Counted from the first letter of the stretch, positions 42,552 to 54,336 are shown. The stretch is 64,000 bases of DNA from Pontivivens nitratireducens (GCF_014235845.1 NZ_JACJUQ010000002.1:1-64000), one strand, 5' to 3'. Notes: a model not told the origin generated them from the sequence alone. Numbers and translations are program-made.

Positions 42552-44332
42552 TGCGGGTTCCCCTCAGACCGCTGGCACGTGTGATCGCGGCCCGATCGCA
42601 AGGGCTGGATCCCGATCTGGCCGAGGCTGAGCGCCGCGCGGCGGTGCTGCGCAATCGTCGGTCCGAGGAGCGGCGCCGTGCCGAATGGCGGCTATGGCTG
42701 CTCTGCGCCGTGTTCGTCATGGGGTTTTCCGCCGTGGGCGGCAAGATGGCGCTGATCGCCGCAACCGATCCCGAGGAGCCTGTGCGCGAAATCGCGGGCG
42801 ATCCGATCCGGGCGCACCGGGCGGATATAGTCGATCGCAACGGCGTCCTGCTGGCGACGAACATGGTGACGAACGCGATCTATGTCGAAACCCGGCAAAT
42901 GGTGGACAAGGCCGGCGTGGCGCAGGGACTGGCCGCGATCTTTCCCGATCTGAGCGCCGAAACCCTGCTGGAGAAGTTCGAGGGCCCCGGCAATTTCCAT
43001 TGGATCCGCTCCGAGATCAGCCCCGAGCAGCAACAGGCGGTGTTCGATCTGGGCCAGCCCGGCGTTTACTTTGGCCCGCGTGAGACGCGCGTTTACCCGC
43101 AGGGGCAGCGGGCCGGGCATATTCTGGGCGGCTCACGATACGAACGGGAAGGCGCCCGCGCGGCGGAGCTGGAAGGTGTCGCCGGCATCGAATACCAGTA
43201 TGACGACCGCCTCGGCGATCCGGCGCAGGTCAATACTCCGCTGCAACTGAGCATCGACATGCGTGTTCAGAACGCGGTGCGCGACGTGCTGGCCGCCCAG
43301 ATGGAGAACTTTACCGCAATCGGTGCCGCCGCCATCGTGATGGATGCACAAAACGGTGAGGTCGTGGCGATGGTCTCGCTTCCCGACTTCGATCCGAACG
43401 ATCGCCCGGCACCGCGCGGGCCGCAGGGCGATCTGCTGTTTTCGCGGGCGTCGCAGGGCGTGTACGAACTCGGCTCCACGTTCAAGGCGTTCGCGGCCGC
43501 CAACGCGATGGAACGCGGAGTGGCCGCCCCCGGCACGATCATCGACACGCGCGGCCCGCTGACCTGGGGCCGGTTTCGCATTCGCGATTTTCACAATTAC
43601 GGACCGGAACTGTCCCTGACGGAGGTCATGGTCCAATCCTCCAATATCGGGTCCGCCCGGATCGCTCTGGAAACGGGAACGCTGGCACAGCAGGATTTTC
43701 TGCGCGAACTGGGCTTCTTCGATGCCTCACCCGTCGAATTGCCCGAGGCGCGCAGCGCAAGGCCGCTGTTGCCGCCGCGCTGGTCCGAATTGAGCACCAT
43801 GACGATCAGCTACGGGCACGGGCTGGCGGCGACACCGCTGCATCTGGCCTCTGCCTATGCGTCCATCGTGAACGGTGGATTGCGCGTGCGCCCGACGCTG
43901 TTGGCAGGGGCACCCGCCCCGACCGAGGAAGACCGCGTGGTCAGCCGCGAAACCTCGCAGGCGCTGAACCAGATGCTACGGGCCGTCGTGTCACGTGGCA
44001 CGGCCAGCTACGCCGATATCGAAGGCTATCAGGTCGGCGGAAAGACGGGTACGGCGGACAAGCCCATCGCAGGCGGTTATGCCGATGACAAGGTGATCGC
44101 CACATTCGCGGGGATGTTTCCCGCTTCCGATCCGCGTTATGTCGTCGTCGTCTCGCTGGATGAGCCGGAGACATTTGCCGCCGGAATGATCCGGCGCACG
44201 GCAGGCTGGACGGCGGCACCGACGATGGGAATGCTGGTGACGCGCATCGCACCGATCCTGGGGATGCGACCGACGCCCGAGGTCATCGTTGCGGATCAGG
44301 GGACCACCACACTGGCGCGCGTTGCACAGTGA
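42548..44332 (+). CDS. ftsI: Peptidoglycan D,D-transpeptidase FtsI (PBP3)
   Basis: 594 residues. A membrane anchor near 50-68, class B pedestal (RADIVDRNGVLLATN, VYFGPRETRVYPQG, LEGVAGIEYQYDD), then the transpeptidase domain: active-site STFK in YELGSTFKAF (near residue 315), SSN in VQSSNIGS, and KTGT in GGKTGTADKP. It cross-links septal peptidoglycan at division with FtsW. The start overlaps ftsL by 4 bases; two ATGs lie in tandem. Confidence 0.95.
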   Translation: MMRVPLRPLARVIAARSQGLDPDLAEAERRAAVLRNRRSEERRRAEWRLWLLCAVFVMGFSAVGGKMALIAATDPEEPVREIAGDPIRAHRADIVDRNGVLLATNMVTNAIYVETRQMVDKAGVAQGLAAIFPDLSAETLLEKFEGPGNFHWIRSEISPEQQQAVFDLGQPGVYFGPRETRVYPQGQRAGHILGGSRYEREGARAAELEGVAGIEYQYDDRLGDPAQVNTPLQLSIDMRVQNAVRDVLAAQMENFTAIGAAAIVMDAQNGEVVAMVSLPDFDPNDRPAPRGPQGDLLFSRASQGVYELGSTFKAFAAANAMERGVAAPGTIIDTRGPLTWGRFRIRDFHNYGPELSLTEVMVQSSNIGSARIALETGTLAQQDFLRELGFFDASPVELPEARSARPLLPPRWSELSTMTISYGHGLAATPLHLASAYASIVNGGLRVRPTLLAGAPAPTEEDRVVSRETSQALNQMLRAVVSRGTASYADIEGYQVGGKTGTADKPIAGGYADDKVIATFAGMFPASDPRYVVVVSLDEPETFAAGMIRRTAGWTAAPTMGMLVTRIAPILGMRPTPEVIVADQGTTTLARVAQ

Positions 44333-44419
44333 CACAACTTGCCTTGCGCGTTGCCTGTCGGGGATGGCGCAGGGCTACAACTCGCGGGAAATTCGGTGGC
44401 AGGCCGATGACCTGAAGGA

Positions 44420-45913
44420 ATGGACGATAGCGTGACCGAAGCACCGAACATGATGCCCAGAACGCTGGACTCGCTGGGGCTGACGGATCTGCGCCGTGGT
44501 TCCGGCTCGCCGCAGATCACGGGTCTGGCGGTGGACAGCCGCGATGTGCGACCCGGCGTTTTGTTCGCGGCCCTGCCGGGGGTCAACGCGCATGGTGCCC
44601 GTTTCGCATCCGACGCCCTCGCGGCTGGAGCCGTCGCGATCCTGACGGATGAGGATGGCTACGCCCATGCGACGCCCGATGACGGTGCCGTGTGGCTGGT
44701 CGCGCAGGATGCCCGTGCGGCCCTGTCGGGGCTTGCGGCGCGCTGGTACGGTGCGCAACCCGAAACGATGGTCGCCGTGACGGGGACGAATGGCAAGACC
44801 TCCGTCGCCAGTTTCACAAGGCAGCTCTGGTCCGCGATGGGTCTTTGTGCGGTCAATTTCGGCACGACGGGCGTCGAGGGCGCGGTCAGCGCACCGTTGA
44901 GCCACACCACCCCCGAGCCGGTGACGTTGCACCGCCTGCTGGCCGATCTGGCCGGGCGCGGCGTCACCCACGGCGCGATGGAGGCGTCGAGCCACGGCCT
45001 GGCGCAGCGCAGGCTGGACGGTGTCAGATTGCGCGCGGCGGCCTTCACCCATCTGAGCCGCGATCACCTCGACTATCACGCGACCGTGGCGGATTATGAG
45101 GCCGCGAAGGGCCTGTTGTTCGACCGCGTCCTGCCCGAGGGCGCTACCGCCGTGATAAATCTGGATACCGACGCGGGTGAGCGCATGATCGCGCGCGCCA
45201 CGGGGGCAGGGCGCAAGGTTCTGACCGTTGGTCGGACTTCTACAGCGGACCTGCGCCTGTGCGATACGACGTTCGAGGCTTCCGGCCAGCGCGTGACATT
45301 CGCCTATGGGGGGGCGGAGCATACCGCATCGTTGCGGCTGATCGGCTCCTTTCAGGCGGAAAATGCGCTGCTGGCCGCCGGACTGGCGCTGGCATGCGGC
45401 GGTGCCGCGCCGGATGTCTTTGCCGCGCTGGAGGTTTTGGAGTCGGTCGCCGGGCGCATGCAGCTGGCCGCCCATGCCACCTCGGGCGGGGCGATCTACG
45501 TCGATTATTCCCATACGCCCGACAGCATCGCCACGGCGCTGCGCGCGCTGCGTCTGCATGTCGAGGGAAAGCTGATCTGCATCCTCGGTGCCGGGGGCGA
45601 CCGCGATCCGGGCAAGCGATCCCTGATGGGTGAGGCCGCAACGCAGGCTGCGGATGTGGTGATCGTCACCGATGACAACCCGCGCAGCGAGGATCCAGCC
45701 GTCATCCGCGCCGCCGTCATGGCCGGGGCCCCAGGCGCGCGGGAGATCGGGGACAGGGCGCAAGCGATCGCCGCCGGGGTGGCGATGCTGGGTCCGCACG
45801 ATACATTGCTGATCGCCGGAAAGGGTCACGAGACGGGTCAGATCGTCGGTGATAAAACATTGCCGTTCAATGATGTGGAGGTCGCGCGACGTTCGGCGGT
45901 GACGGCGGAATGA
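44420..45913 (+). CDS. murE: UDP-MurNAc-L-Ala-D-Glu--meso-diaminopimelate ligase MurE
   Basis: 497 residues. Mur ligase with ATP loop VTGTNGKTSVASF, THLSRDHLDYHATVADYEAAK, and VDYSHTPDSIATAL. The motif DNPR (TDDNPRSEDPAV) selects meso-diaminopimelate, as in Gram-negatives. It adds the third residue to the peptidoglycan stem peptide. ATG 44420 has GAAGG upstream; ATG 44450 is a possible alternative. An 87-base gap separates it from ftsI with no obvious terminator. Confidence 0.95.
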   Translation: MDDSVTEAPNMMPRTLDSLGLTDLRRGSGSPQITGLAVDSRDVRPGVLFAALPGVNAHGARFASDALAAGAVAILTDEDGYAHATPDDGAVWLVAQDARAALSGLAARWYGAQPETMVAVTGTNGKTSVASFTRQLWSAMGLCAVNFGTTGVEGAVSAPLSHTTPEPVTLHRLLADLAGRGVTHGAMEASSHGLAQRRLDGVRLRAAAFTHLSRDHLDYHATVADYEAAKGLLFDRVLPEGATAVINLDTDAGERMIARATGAGRKVLTVGRTSTADLRLCDTTFEASGQRVTFAYGGAEHTASLRLIGSFQAENALLAAGLALACGGAAPDVFAALEVLESVAGRMQLAAHATSGGAIYVDYSHTPDSIATALRALRLHVEGKLICILGAGGDRDPGKRSLMGEAATQAADVVIVTDDNPRSEDPAVIRAAVMAGAPGAREIGDRAQAIAAGVAMLGPHDTLLIAGKGHETGQIVGDKTLPFNDVEVARRSAVTAE

Positions 45914-45980
45914 TGGCGTCTTATGCATCCGGCGGGAATATCTCCCACGACCAGCACGCCCAGCACGGGGGGGAGCCGTC

Positions 45981-47435
45981 ATGACACCTCTATGGATAGC
46001 ACAGGAGGCGCAGCAGGCCACCGGTGGCACCGGCCCCCAGGGGTGGAGCGCGACCGGCGTGTCCATCGACACACGCGAATTGCAGCCCGGCGATCTGTTC
46101 GTCGCACTCAAGGACGTGCGCGACGGGCATGAATTCGTGGCGCAGGCGCTTGCCGCAGGCGCGGCGGCCGCGCTGGTGAGCCATCGGCCCGAGGGCGTGG
46201 CCGAGGATGCCCCACTGCTGATCGTAGCGGACGTGTTGAAGGCGCTGGAGGAACTGGGCATCGCTGCACGCGCCCGGATGCACGGCAAGGTGATCGCCGT
46301 CACCGGATCGGTTGGAAAGACCGGAACCAAGGACATGCTCCGCTCGGTTCTGGGCGAGGTTGGCATCGTCCACGCGGCGGAGCGCAGCTTCAACAACCAT
46401 TGGGGCGTACCCCTGACTCTGGCACGCATGCCGCGAGAGGCGGATTTTGCCGTGATCGAGATCGGGATGAACGCACCGGGAGAGATCGCACCCCTGTCGC
46501 GTCTGGCCCGCCCGCATGTGGCGATAGTCACCACCGTCGCCGCCGTTCACGCAGAGGCCTTCAGCGACGTTCGCGGCATCGCGCGGGAAAAGGCCTCCAT
46601 CGTGGCGGGTCTCGAACCGGGGGGCACGGCGATCCTCAATCGGGATGATGCGACCTACCGCACGGTGCGCCGGCGGGCGGAGCGGGCGGGGGCCAGCATC
46701 GTGACCTTCGGCGGGGCGGGACGCCCGATGTTTCGCCTGATCTCCACCCGATTGCGCGGCGCCACCACCTGCGCGATTGCGCGGGTGCGCGGGGATCGGC
46801 TGTTGTTCAAGCTTGGCACGCCCGGGCGACATCTTGCGATGAACGCGATGGCGGTCCTTGCCGCGGTCGAGGCTGTCGGCGCGGATGTCGCACAGGCCGC
46901 GATGCGTCTGGGCCGGTGGAGCGCGCCTGACGGGCGCGGCGCGCGTTGGCGCATCCGGTTGGGTCAGGCCGCCATCGACGGATCGCTGTTGTTGATCGAC
47001 GACGCCTATAATGCCAATCCCACCTCGATGGCGGCGGCCTTTGATGTGCTGGATGCTGCCGAGCCGAAGAACGGCATCGGGCGCGTGGCCAAGGGGCGCA
47101 GGGTGGCGTTCCTGACAGATATGCTCGAACTGGGACCAGACGCCGAACGGCATCACGCCGCATTGGCGGACCTGCGGGCCATCGAGCGGATCGACCGGAT
47201 TCATTGTGCGGGTCCATTGATGCGTGCCCTGCACAAGGCGCTGCCACCGTCGCGACGCGGCGAATGGTACGCGACGGCGGACGAGTTGGCCGCGCGGGCC
47301 GGGCGATTGCTGGATGCGGGCGATGTCGCACTGGTCAAGGGATCGAAGGGCTCACGCGCGTCGCGGGTCGTTGACGCGGTGCTGAAACTGGGGCAGGCGG
47401 TTCCAGCGCAGAGTACCGAGGATGAGGACGCTTAA
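45981..47435 (+). CDS. murF: UDP-MurNAc-tripeptide--D-alanyl-D-alanine ligase MurF
   Basis: 484 residues. [21 protein letters not shown]-terminal domain, ATP loop [40 protein letters not shown], and [13 protein letters not shown]. It adds D-Ala-D-Ala, completing the precursor in the cytoplasm. A 67-base gap from murE contains a copy of the GGCGGGAATATCT motif. The stop overlaps mraY by one base. Confidence 0.95.
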   Translation: MTPLWIAQEAQQATGGTGPQGWSATGVSIDTRELQPGDLFVALKDVRDGHEFVAQALAAGAAAALVSHRPEGVAEDAPLLIVADVLKALEELGIAARARMHGKVIAVTGSVGKTGTKDMLRSVLGEVGIVHAAERSFNNHWGVPLTLARMPREADFAVIEIGMNAPGEIAPLSRLARPHVAIVTTVAAVHAEAFSDVRGIAREKASIVAGLEPGGTAILNRDDATYRTVRRRAERAGASIVTFGGAGRPMFRLISTRLRGATTCAIARVRGDRLLFKLGTPGRHLAMNAMAVLAAVEAVGADVAQAAMRLGRWSAPDGRGARWRIRLGQAAIDGSLLLIDDAYNANPTSMAAAFDVLDAAEPKNGIGRVAKGRRVAFLTDMLELGPDAERHHAALADLRAIERIDRIHCAGPLMRALHKALPPSRRGEWYATADELAARAGRLLDAGDVALVKGSKGSRASRVVDAVLKLGQAVPAQSTEDEDA

Positions 47436-48520
47436 TGTTTTACCTGCTTACCAATCTTTCCGACGGCGGCGACGTCTTCAACCTGTTCAGATATTTGACT
47501 TTTCGATCCGGTGGCGCGTTTTTGACCGCGCTGATCATCGGGTTCGCCTTCGGTCGCCCGCTGATCGACGAATTGCGCAGACGGCAGAAACGGGGCCAGC
47601 CGATCCGCGCGGACGGGCCTGAACGTCATATCATCGAAAAGGCCGGAACCCCCACCATGGGTGGCGTGCTGATCCTGCTGGCGCTGCTGATCTCCACCCT
47701 GCTGTGGGCGCGGCTCGATTCCGGCTGGGTGTGGATGGTACTGATGGTCACTTTCGGCTTCGGGGCAATCGGCTTTGCCGACGATTATGCCAAGGTCAGC
47801 GCGGGCAATCACAAGGGTGTTTCGGGCAAGGTGCGGCTGGCCATTGGATTCACAGTGGCAGGTGCGGCGGCGATCTGGGCGATGTATCTGCATACGCCGG
47901 AGCTGTCAGGCCAGCTGGCTTTTCCGATCTTCAAGGATGTCTTGCTGAACCTTTCCTTCGTTTTCATCCCCTTCGCGATGATCGTCATCGTCGGGGCCGC
48001 GAATGCCGTGAACCTGACAGACGGGCTGGACGGGTTGGCGATCATGCCGGTGATGATCGCGGCCGCCTCGTTCGGGGTCATCGCGTATTTCGTGGGCCGG
48101 ACCGACTTCACCGAATATCTGGATGTGCATTATGTCGAGGGGACCGGAGAAATCACGGTTTTCTGTGCCGCCGTCATCGGCGCGGGCCTCGGCTTTCTGT
48201 GGTATAATGCGCCACCGGCCGCGGTGTTCATGGGCGATACCGGCTCGCTGGCCTTGGGGGGCGCGCTGGGCGCGATTGCCGTCGCCACCAAGCACGAGAT
48301 CGTTCTGAGCATCATCGGCGGCCTGTTCGTGGTGGAGGCGCTGAGCGTTATCATTCAGGTCGCGGTGTTCAAGCAGACCGGCAAGCGTGTGTTTCTGATG
48401 GCCCCGATCCACCACCATTTCGAGAAAAAGGGCTGGGCCGAGAGCACGATCGTCATTCGGTTCTGGATTATCGCGCTGATTCTCGCCCTGATCGGACTGG
48501 CCACGCTGAAGCTGCGTTAA
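47435..48520 (+). CDS. mraY: Phospho-MurNAc-pentapeptide transferase MraY
   Basis: 361 residues, about ten membrane segments. Family motifs: [34 protein letters not shown] with its Asp pair, [16 protein letters not shown], and the His-rich [14 protein letters not shown]. It moves phospho-MurNAc-pentapeptide to undecaprenyl phosphate, forming lipid I. ATG overlaps the murF stop (TAATG). Confidence 0.97.
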   Translation: MFYLLTNLSDGGDVFNLFRYLTFRSGGAFLTALIIGFAFGRPLIDELRRRQKRGQPIRADGPERHIIEKAGTPTMGGVLILLALLISTLLWARLDSGWVWMVLMVTFGFGAIGFADDYAKVSAGNHKGVSGKVRLAIGFTVAGAAAIWAMYLHTPELSGQLAFPIFKDVLLNLSFVFIPFAMIVIVGAANAVNLTDGLDGLAIMPVMIAAASFGVIAYFVGRTDFTEYLDVHYVEGTGEITVFCAAVIGAGLGFLWYNAPPAAVFMGDTGSLALGGALGAIAVATKHEIVLSIIGGLFVVEALSVIIQVAVFKQTGKRVFLMAPIHHHFEKKGWAESTIVIRFWIIALILALIGLATLKLR

Positions 48521-48565
48521 ACCGCCTTCACCGGGAATATTTATTGAGCAAATTGGGGGCGGATC

Positions 48566-49978
48566 ATGATTCCAGTGCGCGGTTATGCGGGGCGCAAGGT
48601 CGCGGTGCTGGGATTGGGCCGCTCCGGCCTGACCACGGCGCGTGCGCTGGCGGCAGGCGATGCGATTCCCATCTGCTGGGATGATGGTGAGGCCGCTCGC
48701 GCAGCCGCGCAGGCTGAGGGGTTCGCCATCGCCGATCTGACCCGCGAGAATGTCTGGAACGGGATCGACGCGCTGATAACCTCGCCCGGTATTCCGCATC
48801 TGTATCCCGCCCCGCATCCCGCGATCGAACAGGCGTGGCGGCACGATGCGGTCGTGGACAACGATATCGGATTGTTCTTTCGCAGCTTCGCCACCCCTGA
48901 TTGGGATGAGTTCGAGCGTCCGCCCCGCGTGGTCTGCGTTACCGGTTCGAACGGCAAGTCCACCACGACGGCACTGATCGCGCATATCCTGCAAGCTGCC
49001 GGAATGTCCGTGCAGATGGGCGGCAATATCGGGCGTGGTGTGCTCGACCTGGATCCGGGCCGCGATGGCGGTGTCGTGGTGCTGGAGCTTTCAAGCTATC
49101 AGACCGAGCTGGCCCGCGCCCTGTCCCCCGATATCGCGGTGTTCACGAACCTTTCGCCCGATCATCTGGACCGCCACGGCGGTATGGGGGGATATTTCGC
49201 AGCAAAGCGCCGCCTGTTCGCGGAGGGCGGTCCCGAACGCTCGATCATCGGAGTGGATGAGGTCGAGGGCAGATATCTGGCGCAGCAACTGCGTGAGGAG
49301 GCCGCGACGGGCGATCCGGTTATCAGGGTCTCCTCAGGGCAGCGGCTGACGGGGGACGGTTGGTCAGTTTTCGCGCGCAAGGGGCACCTTGCCGAATGGC
49401 GCAAGGGCCGTCAGGTCGCGTCCTTCGATCTGCGCGACATTGCCGGTCTGCCCGGTGCGCACAACCATCAGAATGCTTGCGCCGCGTTTGCGGTGGGCCG
49501 CGCGCTCGGTTTGGGGCCACGGCAGATCGAGGGCGGAATGCGCAGCTATCCCGGCCTGCGCCATCGCTGTCAGGTGATCGCGACCATCGACGGTGTCCGC
49601 TATGTGAACGATTCCAAGGCCACGAACGCGGATGCGGCGGCGCAGGCCCTACTGGCCTTCGACAACATCCACTGGATCGCGGGCGGAGTGGCCAAGGCGG
49701 GCGGCATCGACGCCCTGTTGCCCCTGATGGACCGGGTCAGCAGCACCTATTTGATCGGAGAGGCCGCAGAGGATTTTGCCGGATCGCTCGGCACATATCC
49801 GCACCGGATCAGCAGCACCCTGGATCAGGCGGTCGCGCAGGCTCACGCCGCTGCGAAACCCGGCGATACGGTCCTGCTGGCCCCCGCTTGCGCCAGTTTC
49901 GACCAGTTTGCGAGCTTCGAGGCGCGCGGCGAAGCGTTCGAGGCCCTGGTTGCGAAATTGCAGGCGCGGACTACGTAA
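48566..49978 (+). CDS. murD: UDP-MurNAc-L-alanine--D-glutamate ligase MurD
   Basis: 470 residues. N-terminal [23 protein letters not shown] loop [42 protein letters not shown] and [15 protein letters not shown]. It adds D-Glu to UDP-MurNAc-L-Ala. ATG 48566 follows GGGGGCGG. The 45-base gap after mraY contains another GGGAATATTT motif. This is the last dcw gene here; ftsW does not follow. Confidence 0.95.
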   Translation: MIPVRGYAGRKVAVLGLGRSGLTTARALAAGDAIPICWDDGEAARAAAQAEGFAIADLTRENVWNGIDALITSPGIPHLYPAPHPAIEQAWRHDAVVDNDIGLFFRSFATPDWDEFERPPRVVCVTGSNGKSTTTALIAHILQAAGMSVQMGGNIGRGVLDLDPGRDGGVVVLELSSYQTELARALSPDIAVFTNLSPDHLDRHGGMGGYFAAKRRLFAEGGPERSIIGVDEVEGRYLAQQLREEAATGDPVIRVSSGQRLTGDGWSVFARKGHLAEWRKGRQVASFDLRDIAGLPGAHNHQNACAAFAVGRALGLGPRQIEGGMRSYPGLRHRCQVIATIDGVRYVNDSKATNADAAAQALLAFDNIHWIAGGVAKAGGIDALLPLMDRVSSTYLIGEAAEDFAGSLGTYPHRISSTLDQAVAQAHAAAKPGDTVLLAPACASFDQFASFEARGEAFEALVAKLQARTT

Positions 49979-50020
49979 TCTCACGCAAGTGTGAAACGAT
50001 GCGATGAACCCTGTGTTGTC

Positions 50021-50048
50021 TTTGCCACAGTCAGCGGACAGATATTAT
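50021..50048 (+). promoter_or_regulatory. Probable promoter of the Do-type protease gene
   Basis: TTTGCC (50021-50026) and TATTAT (50043-50048) with a 16-bp spacer, 53 bases before the TTG start. It suggests the protease has its own promoter and is not merely the end of the dcw operon. Other sigma factors were not excluded. Confidence 0.4.
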
Positions 50049-50101
50049 TACAGGCGAGGGCCGTGAACGGGGCTCGCCAAATGCGTTCAGGAGGACAGAA
50101 T

Positions 50102-51565
50102 TTGACCCTAGTAAGAAACGTGATCCGCAAGAGTTGCCATGTCGTGTTCGCGACCTGTCTGGGCCTTGCCGTGATCGCGGCGGATGCCGGCCCGGTTCAG
50201 GCACAATCGCGCCCGGGCAGTTTCGCCGATCTCGCACAGCGGCTCAGCCCGTCCGTGGTCAATATCACGACCAGTCAGACCATTACCGCGCAAAACCCCG
50301 GCCTGTCCCCGATGATCCCCGAGGGATCGCCGTTCGAGGATTTCTTCCGCGATTTCATGGACCGGCAGGAAGGTGCGCCCCAGCAGCGTCGCGCGCAGGC
50401 TCTTGGCTCGGGCTTCGTGATTTCCGCTGATGGCTACATCGTCACGAACAACCACGTGATCGAGCAGGCGGATGAGATCATGGTCGAGTTTCTGGATGGC
50501 AGTGAACTGCCGGCCGAGCTGATTGGCACCGATCCCCGTACCGATATCGCCGTGCTGAAGGTCGAGCCGGAGGACCCGCTGCCATTCGTCGCGTTCGGTG
50601 ACAGCGATCTGGCCCGCGTGGGGGACTGGGTGCTGGCAATCGGCAATCCGCTGGGGCAAGGCTTTTCCGTCTCCGCCGGTATCGTGTCGGCGCGCAATCG
50701 GGAGCTTTCAGGCTCCTACGACGATTTCATCCAGACGGATGCGGCGATCAACCGGGGCAATTCGGGCGGCCCGTTGTTCAACATGCAGGGGGAGGTGATC
50801 GGCGTGAACACCGCCATCCTGTCGCCCAATGGCGGGTCGATCGGTATCGGATTCTCGATGTCCTCGGCTGTCGTCACGGGCGTGGTGGATCAGTTGCGTG
50901 AGTTCGGTGAAACCCGCCGCGGTTGGCTGGGCGTGCGCATTCAACCCGTGGATGAGGCCGTGGCCGAGGCGATCGGGCTGGAGGATGTGCGGGGCGCCCT
51001 GGTCGCGGATGTCCCCCCCGGCCCCGCCGCCGAGGGCGGAATCGAGGCTGGCGACGTCATTCTGAGCTTCGACGGTCAGCAAATCGATGAGATGCGGGAA
51101 CTGCCGCGCGTGGTTGCCGCGACCCAGGTGGGTAAAGCTGTGCGTGTCATCGTGTTCCGCGACGGTCGAACAAAAACCCTGTTGGTAACGCTGGGTCGGT
51201 TGGAGGACAGCTCCACCGTCGAGGCGGATTCCGAAGGGCAGAACGGAAAGACCACCCAGCCCGAGCAGGCCGAGATCGCCGGCATGACCCTGAGCGGCAT
51301 TACGGCCCAGATGCGGGAGCAGTACGACATCCCCGATTCGGTGGATGGCGTCGTCGTCACGGCGGTTGATGAACTCAGCGATGCCTATGAGCGCGGCATG
51401 CGTCCGGGACAGGTGATCGCAGAGGTCGGCCAGCGAACCGTTGCGGCCCCGTCGGATGTGGTCGCGATCATCGAGGAAGTGCAAGCGGCAGGTCGCAAAT
51501 CGGTCTTGATGCTGGTGCGCGACGGCGGTGAGCCGCGCTTCGTCGCGCTCGATCTGGACCAATAA
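50102..51565 (+). CDS. Do/DegP-type periplasmic serine protease
   Basis: 487 residues from TTG 50102. HtrA-family catalytic triad: His in IVTNNHVIEQ, Asp in GTDPRTDIAVLKV, Ser in INRGNSGGPLF. Two PDZ domains follow (about residues 240-330 and 390-480). An export signal precedes it (CHVVFATCLGLAVIAADAG, ending QAQ). It degrades or refolds damaged envelope proteins. The start is chosen because AGGAGG ends 7 bases before the TTG; the in-frame ATG at 50081 lies upstream of that ribosome-binding site. It follows murD where ftsW would be expected. Confidence 0.9.
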   Translation: MTLVRNVIRKSCHVVFATCLGLAVIAADAGPVQAQSRPGSFADLAQRLSPSVVNITTSQTITAQNPGLSPMIPEGSPFEDFFRDFMDRQEGAPQQRRAQALGSGFVISADGYIVTNNHVIEQADEIMVEFLDGSELPAELIGTDPRTDIAVLKVEPEDPLPFVAFGDSDLARVGDWVLAIGNPLGQGFSVSAGIVSARNRELSGSYDDFIQTDAAINRGNSGGPLFNMQGEVIGVNTAILSPNGGSIGIGFSMSSAVVTGVVDQLREFGETRRGWLGVRIQPVDEAVAEAIGLEDVRGALVADVPPGPAAEGGIEAGDVILSFDGQQIDEMRELPRVVAATQVGKAVRVIVFRDGRTKTLLVTLGRLEDSSTVEADSEGQNGKTTQPEQAEIAGMTLSGITAQMREQYDIPDSVDGVVVTAVDELSDAYERGMRPGQVIAEVGQRTVAAPSDVVAIIEEVQAAGRKSVLMLVRDGGEPRFVALDLDQ

Positions 51566-51577
51566 GGGTTAACGCTA

Positions 51578-51602
51578 CACCGTCCCGCATCGCGGGGCGG
51601 TG
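51578..51602. terminator. Hairpin between convergent degP-like and RTX genes
   Basis: CACCGTCCCGC, loop ATC, GCGGGGCGGTG: an 11-bp stem with one G-U pair. No T tract on either side, but its place between two convergent stops suggests a shared terminator. Confidence 0.6.
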
Positions 51603-51603
51603 A

Positions 51604-52872
<1,269 letters not shown>

Positions 52873-52950
52873 CACGCACGTCAGAGCCACATGGCTGCGC
52901 CGCAGGTTCGTGGCGCAGGTCTTCCCGGTCGTTCAGCTATTTCCGTGCGC

Positions 52951-54210
52951 TCAGAGCGCGCGCCAGCCGATATCGGTTCGGTAAAATCCGCCGGGCCAGT
53001 CGATACGTTCCACCACGGAATAGGCCAGATCGCGAGCCGCGCGCAGGGTGTCCCCCCGCGCGGTGACGGCCAGCACGCGCCCGCCGTTCGAGACGAGCTG
53101 CCCCTCCACGTCCTTCGTTCCGGCATGGAATATCTGCACCAGCGGCTGGCCGGTCAGGTCGGGCAGGCCGATATCCTCACCCTTGGCGTAGCTGCCGGGA
53201 TACCCTCGCGCGGCAAGCACGACGGTAATGGCGTAATCGTCCGCCCAGGCGACCTTTGCGTCGGCAAGGTTGCCTTCTGCCGTGGCGATCAGAAGATCCA
53301 GCGCCTGTGCACCCATCCGCGCCATCAACAACTGGCATTCCGGGTCCCCGAAACGGGCGTTGTATTCCACCAGCCGCGCCTGACCGTCCTGAATCATCAA
53401 TCCCGCATAAAGCACGCCTGAAAACGGTGTGCCCCGGTCGCGCAGTTCGGCCAGACATGGGGCGACGATGCGCGACATCGCCTGATCCAGCAATTCCTGC
53501 GTTAGCACGGGGGCAGGGGAATATGCGCCCATACCGCCGGTATTGGGCCCCTCGTCACCATCGAAGGCCCGTTTGTGATCCTGCGCGGAGGCGAGCGGCA
53601 GCATGGCGGTGCCGTCGGTCAGTACGAACAGCGAAACTTCCTCACCATCCATGAATTCCTCGATCACGACTTCCGCGCCCGCCGCGCCGAACGCACCTGA
53701 AAAACAGTCGTCTATGGCGGAGAGCGCGGTGGCTTCATCCATCGCGACGGTCACGCCCTTGCCTGCGGCGAGGCCGTCCGCCTTGATGACGATCGGTGCA
53801 CCCTGGGCGGCGATGTACTGCTTCGCCGGGGCGGCATCGGTAAAGCGGGCATAGGCGGCGGTGGGGGCGCCGGCTGCATCGCACAATTCCTTGGTGAAGG
53901 CCTTGGATGCCTCGACCTGCGCCGCGGCCTTGGACGGACCGAAGGTCAGATAGCCCGCATCGCGCAATTCGTCCGCCACACCGGCGGCAAGCGGAGCCTC
54001 CGGCCCGATCACCACGAAATCGATTGCATGTTCCCCGGCGAAGGCGATGACGTCGGCGGAATCCTCAGGGTCTATGCGGACGCATTCCGCAATCTCGGCT
54101 ATTCCGGCATTGCCGGGCGCGCAGAACAGCCGATCGCATTTGGGATTCTGCGATATGGCCCATGCCAGCGCGTGTTCACGCCCGCCGCCGCCGAGGATGA
54201 GGATGTTCAT
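52951..54210 (-). CDS. purD: Phosphoribosylamine--glycine ligase PurD
   Basis: 420 residues from ATG 54210. MNILILGGGGREHALAWAIS and CAPGNAGIAEIA at the N-terminus, ATP-grasp core (PIVIKADGLAAGKGVTVAMD, VVIEEFMDGEEVSLFVLTDG), and GPNTGGMGAYSPAPVL. It makes glycinamide ribonucleotide, the second step of purine synthesis. Upstream in-frame codons include the GGGGATGTTGGC repeats and are not part of the protein. Confidence 0.96.
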   Translation of the reverse strand: MNILILGGGGREHALAWAISQNPKCDRLFCAPGNAGIAEIAECVRIDPEDSADVIAFAGEHAIDFVVIGPEAPLAAGVADELRDAGYLTFGPSKAAAQVEASKAFTKELCDAAGAPTAAYARFTDAAPAKQYIAAQGAPIVIKADGLAAGKGVTVAMDEATALSAIDDCFSGAFGAAGAEVVIEEFMDGEEVSLFVLTDGTAMLPLASAQDHKRAFDGDEGPNTGGMGAYSPAPVLTQELLDQAMSRIVAPCLAELRDRGTPFSGVLYAGLMIQDGQARLVEYNARFGDPECQLLMARMGAQALDLLIATAEGNLADAKVAWADDYAITVVLAARGYPGSYAKGEDIGLPDLTGQPLVQIFHAGTKDVEGQLVSNGGRVLAVTARGDTLRAARDLAYSVVERIDWPGGFYRTDIGWRAL

Positions 54211-54292
54211 GCAATGCGCCCCTGTGTTCGGTTTCGCGCATCTAGGCCAAGGAGGCCTGTTTTCGCAAGTCTGGATAAAGGATGCCACCGGT

Positions 54293-54336
54293 GGGGATGT
54301 TGGCGGGGATGTTGGCGGGGATATTTGGCGAAAGTG
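54293..54336 (+). repeat. 12-bp tandem repeat merging into dispersed motif copy 2
   Basis: GGGGATGTTGGC at 54293-54304 and 54305-54316 is followed by the variant GGGGATATTTGGC at 54317-54329. The last unit is part of GGCGGGGATATTTGGC-GAAAGTG (54314-54336), nearly identical to the motif after putA. It lies in the divergent purD/gpmI region. Confidence 0.7.

Noticed and set aside
54293-54329. CRISPR array
   Set aside because: The 12-bp units are directly adjacent, with no spacers, and no cas genes are in the window.
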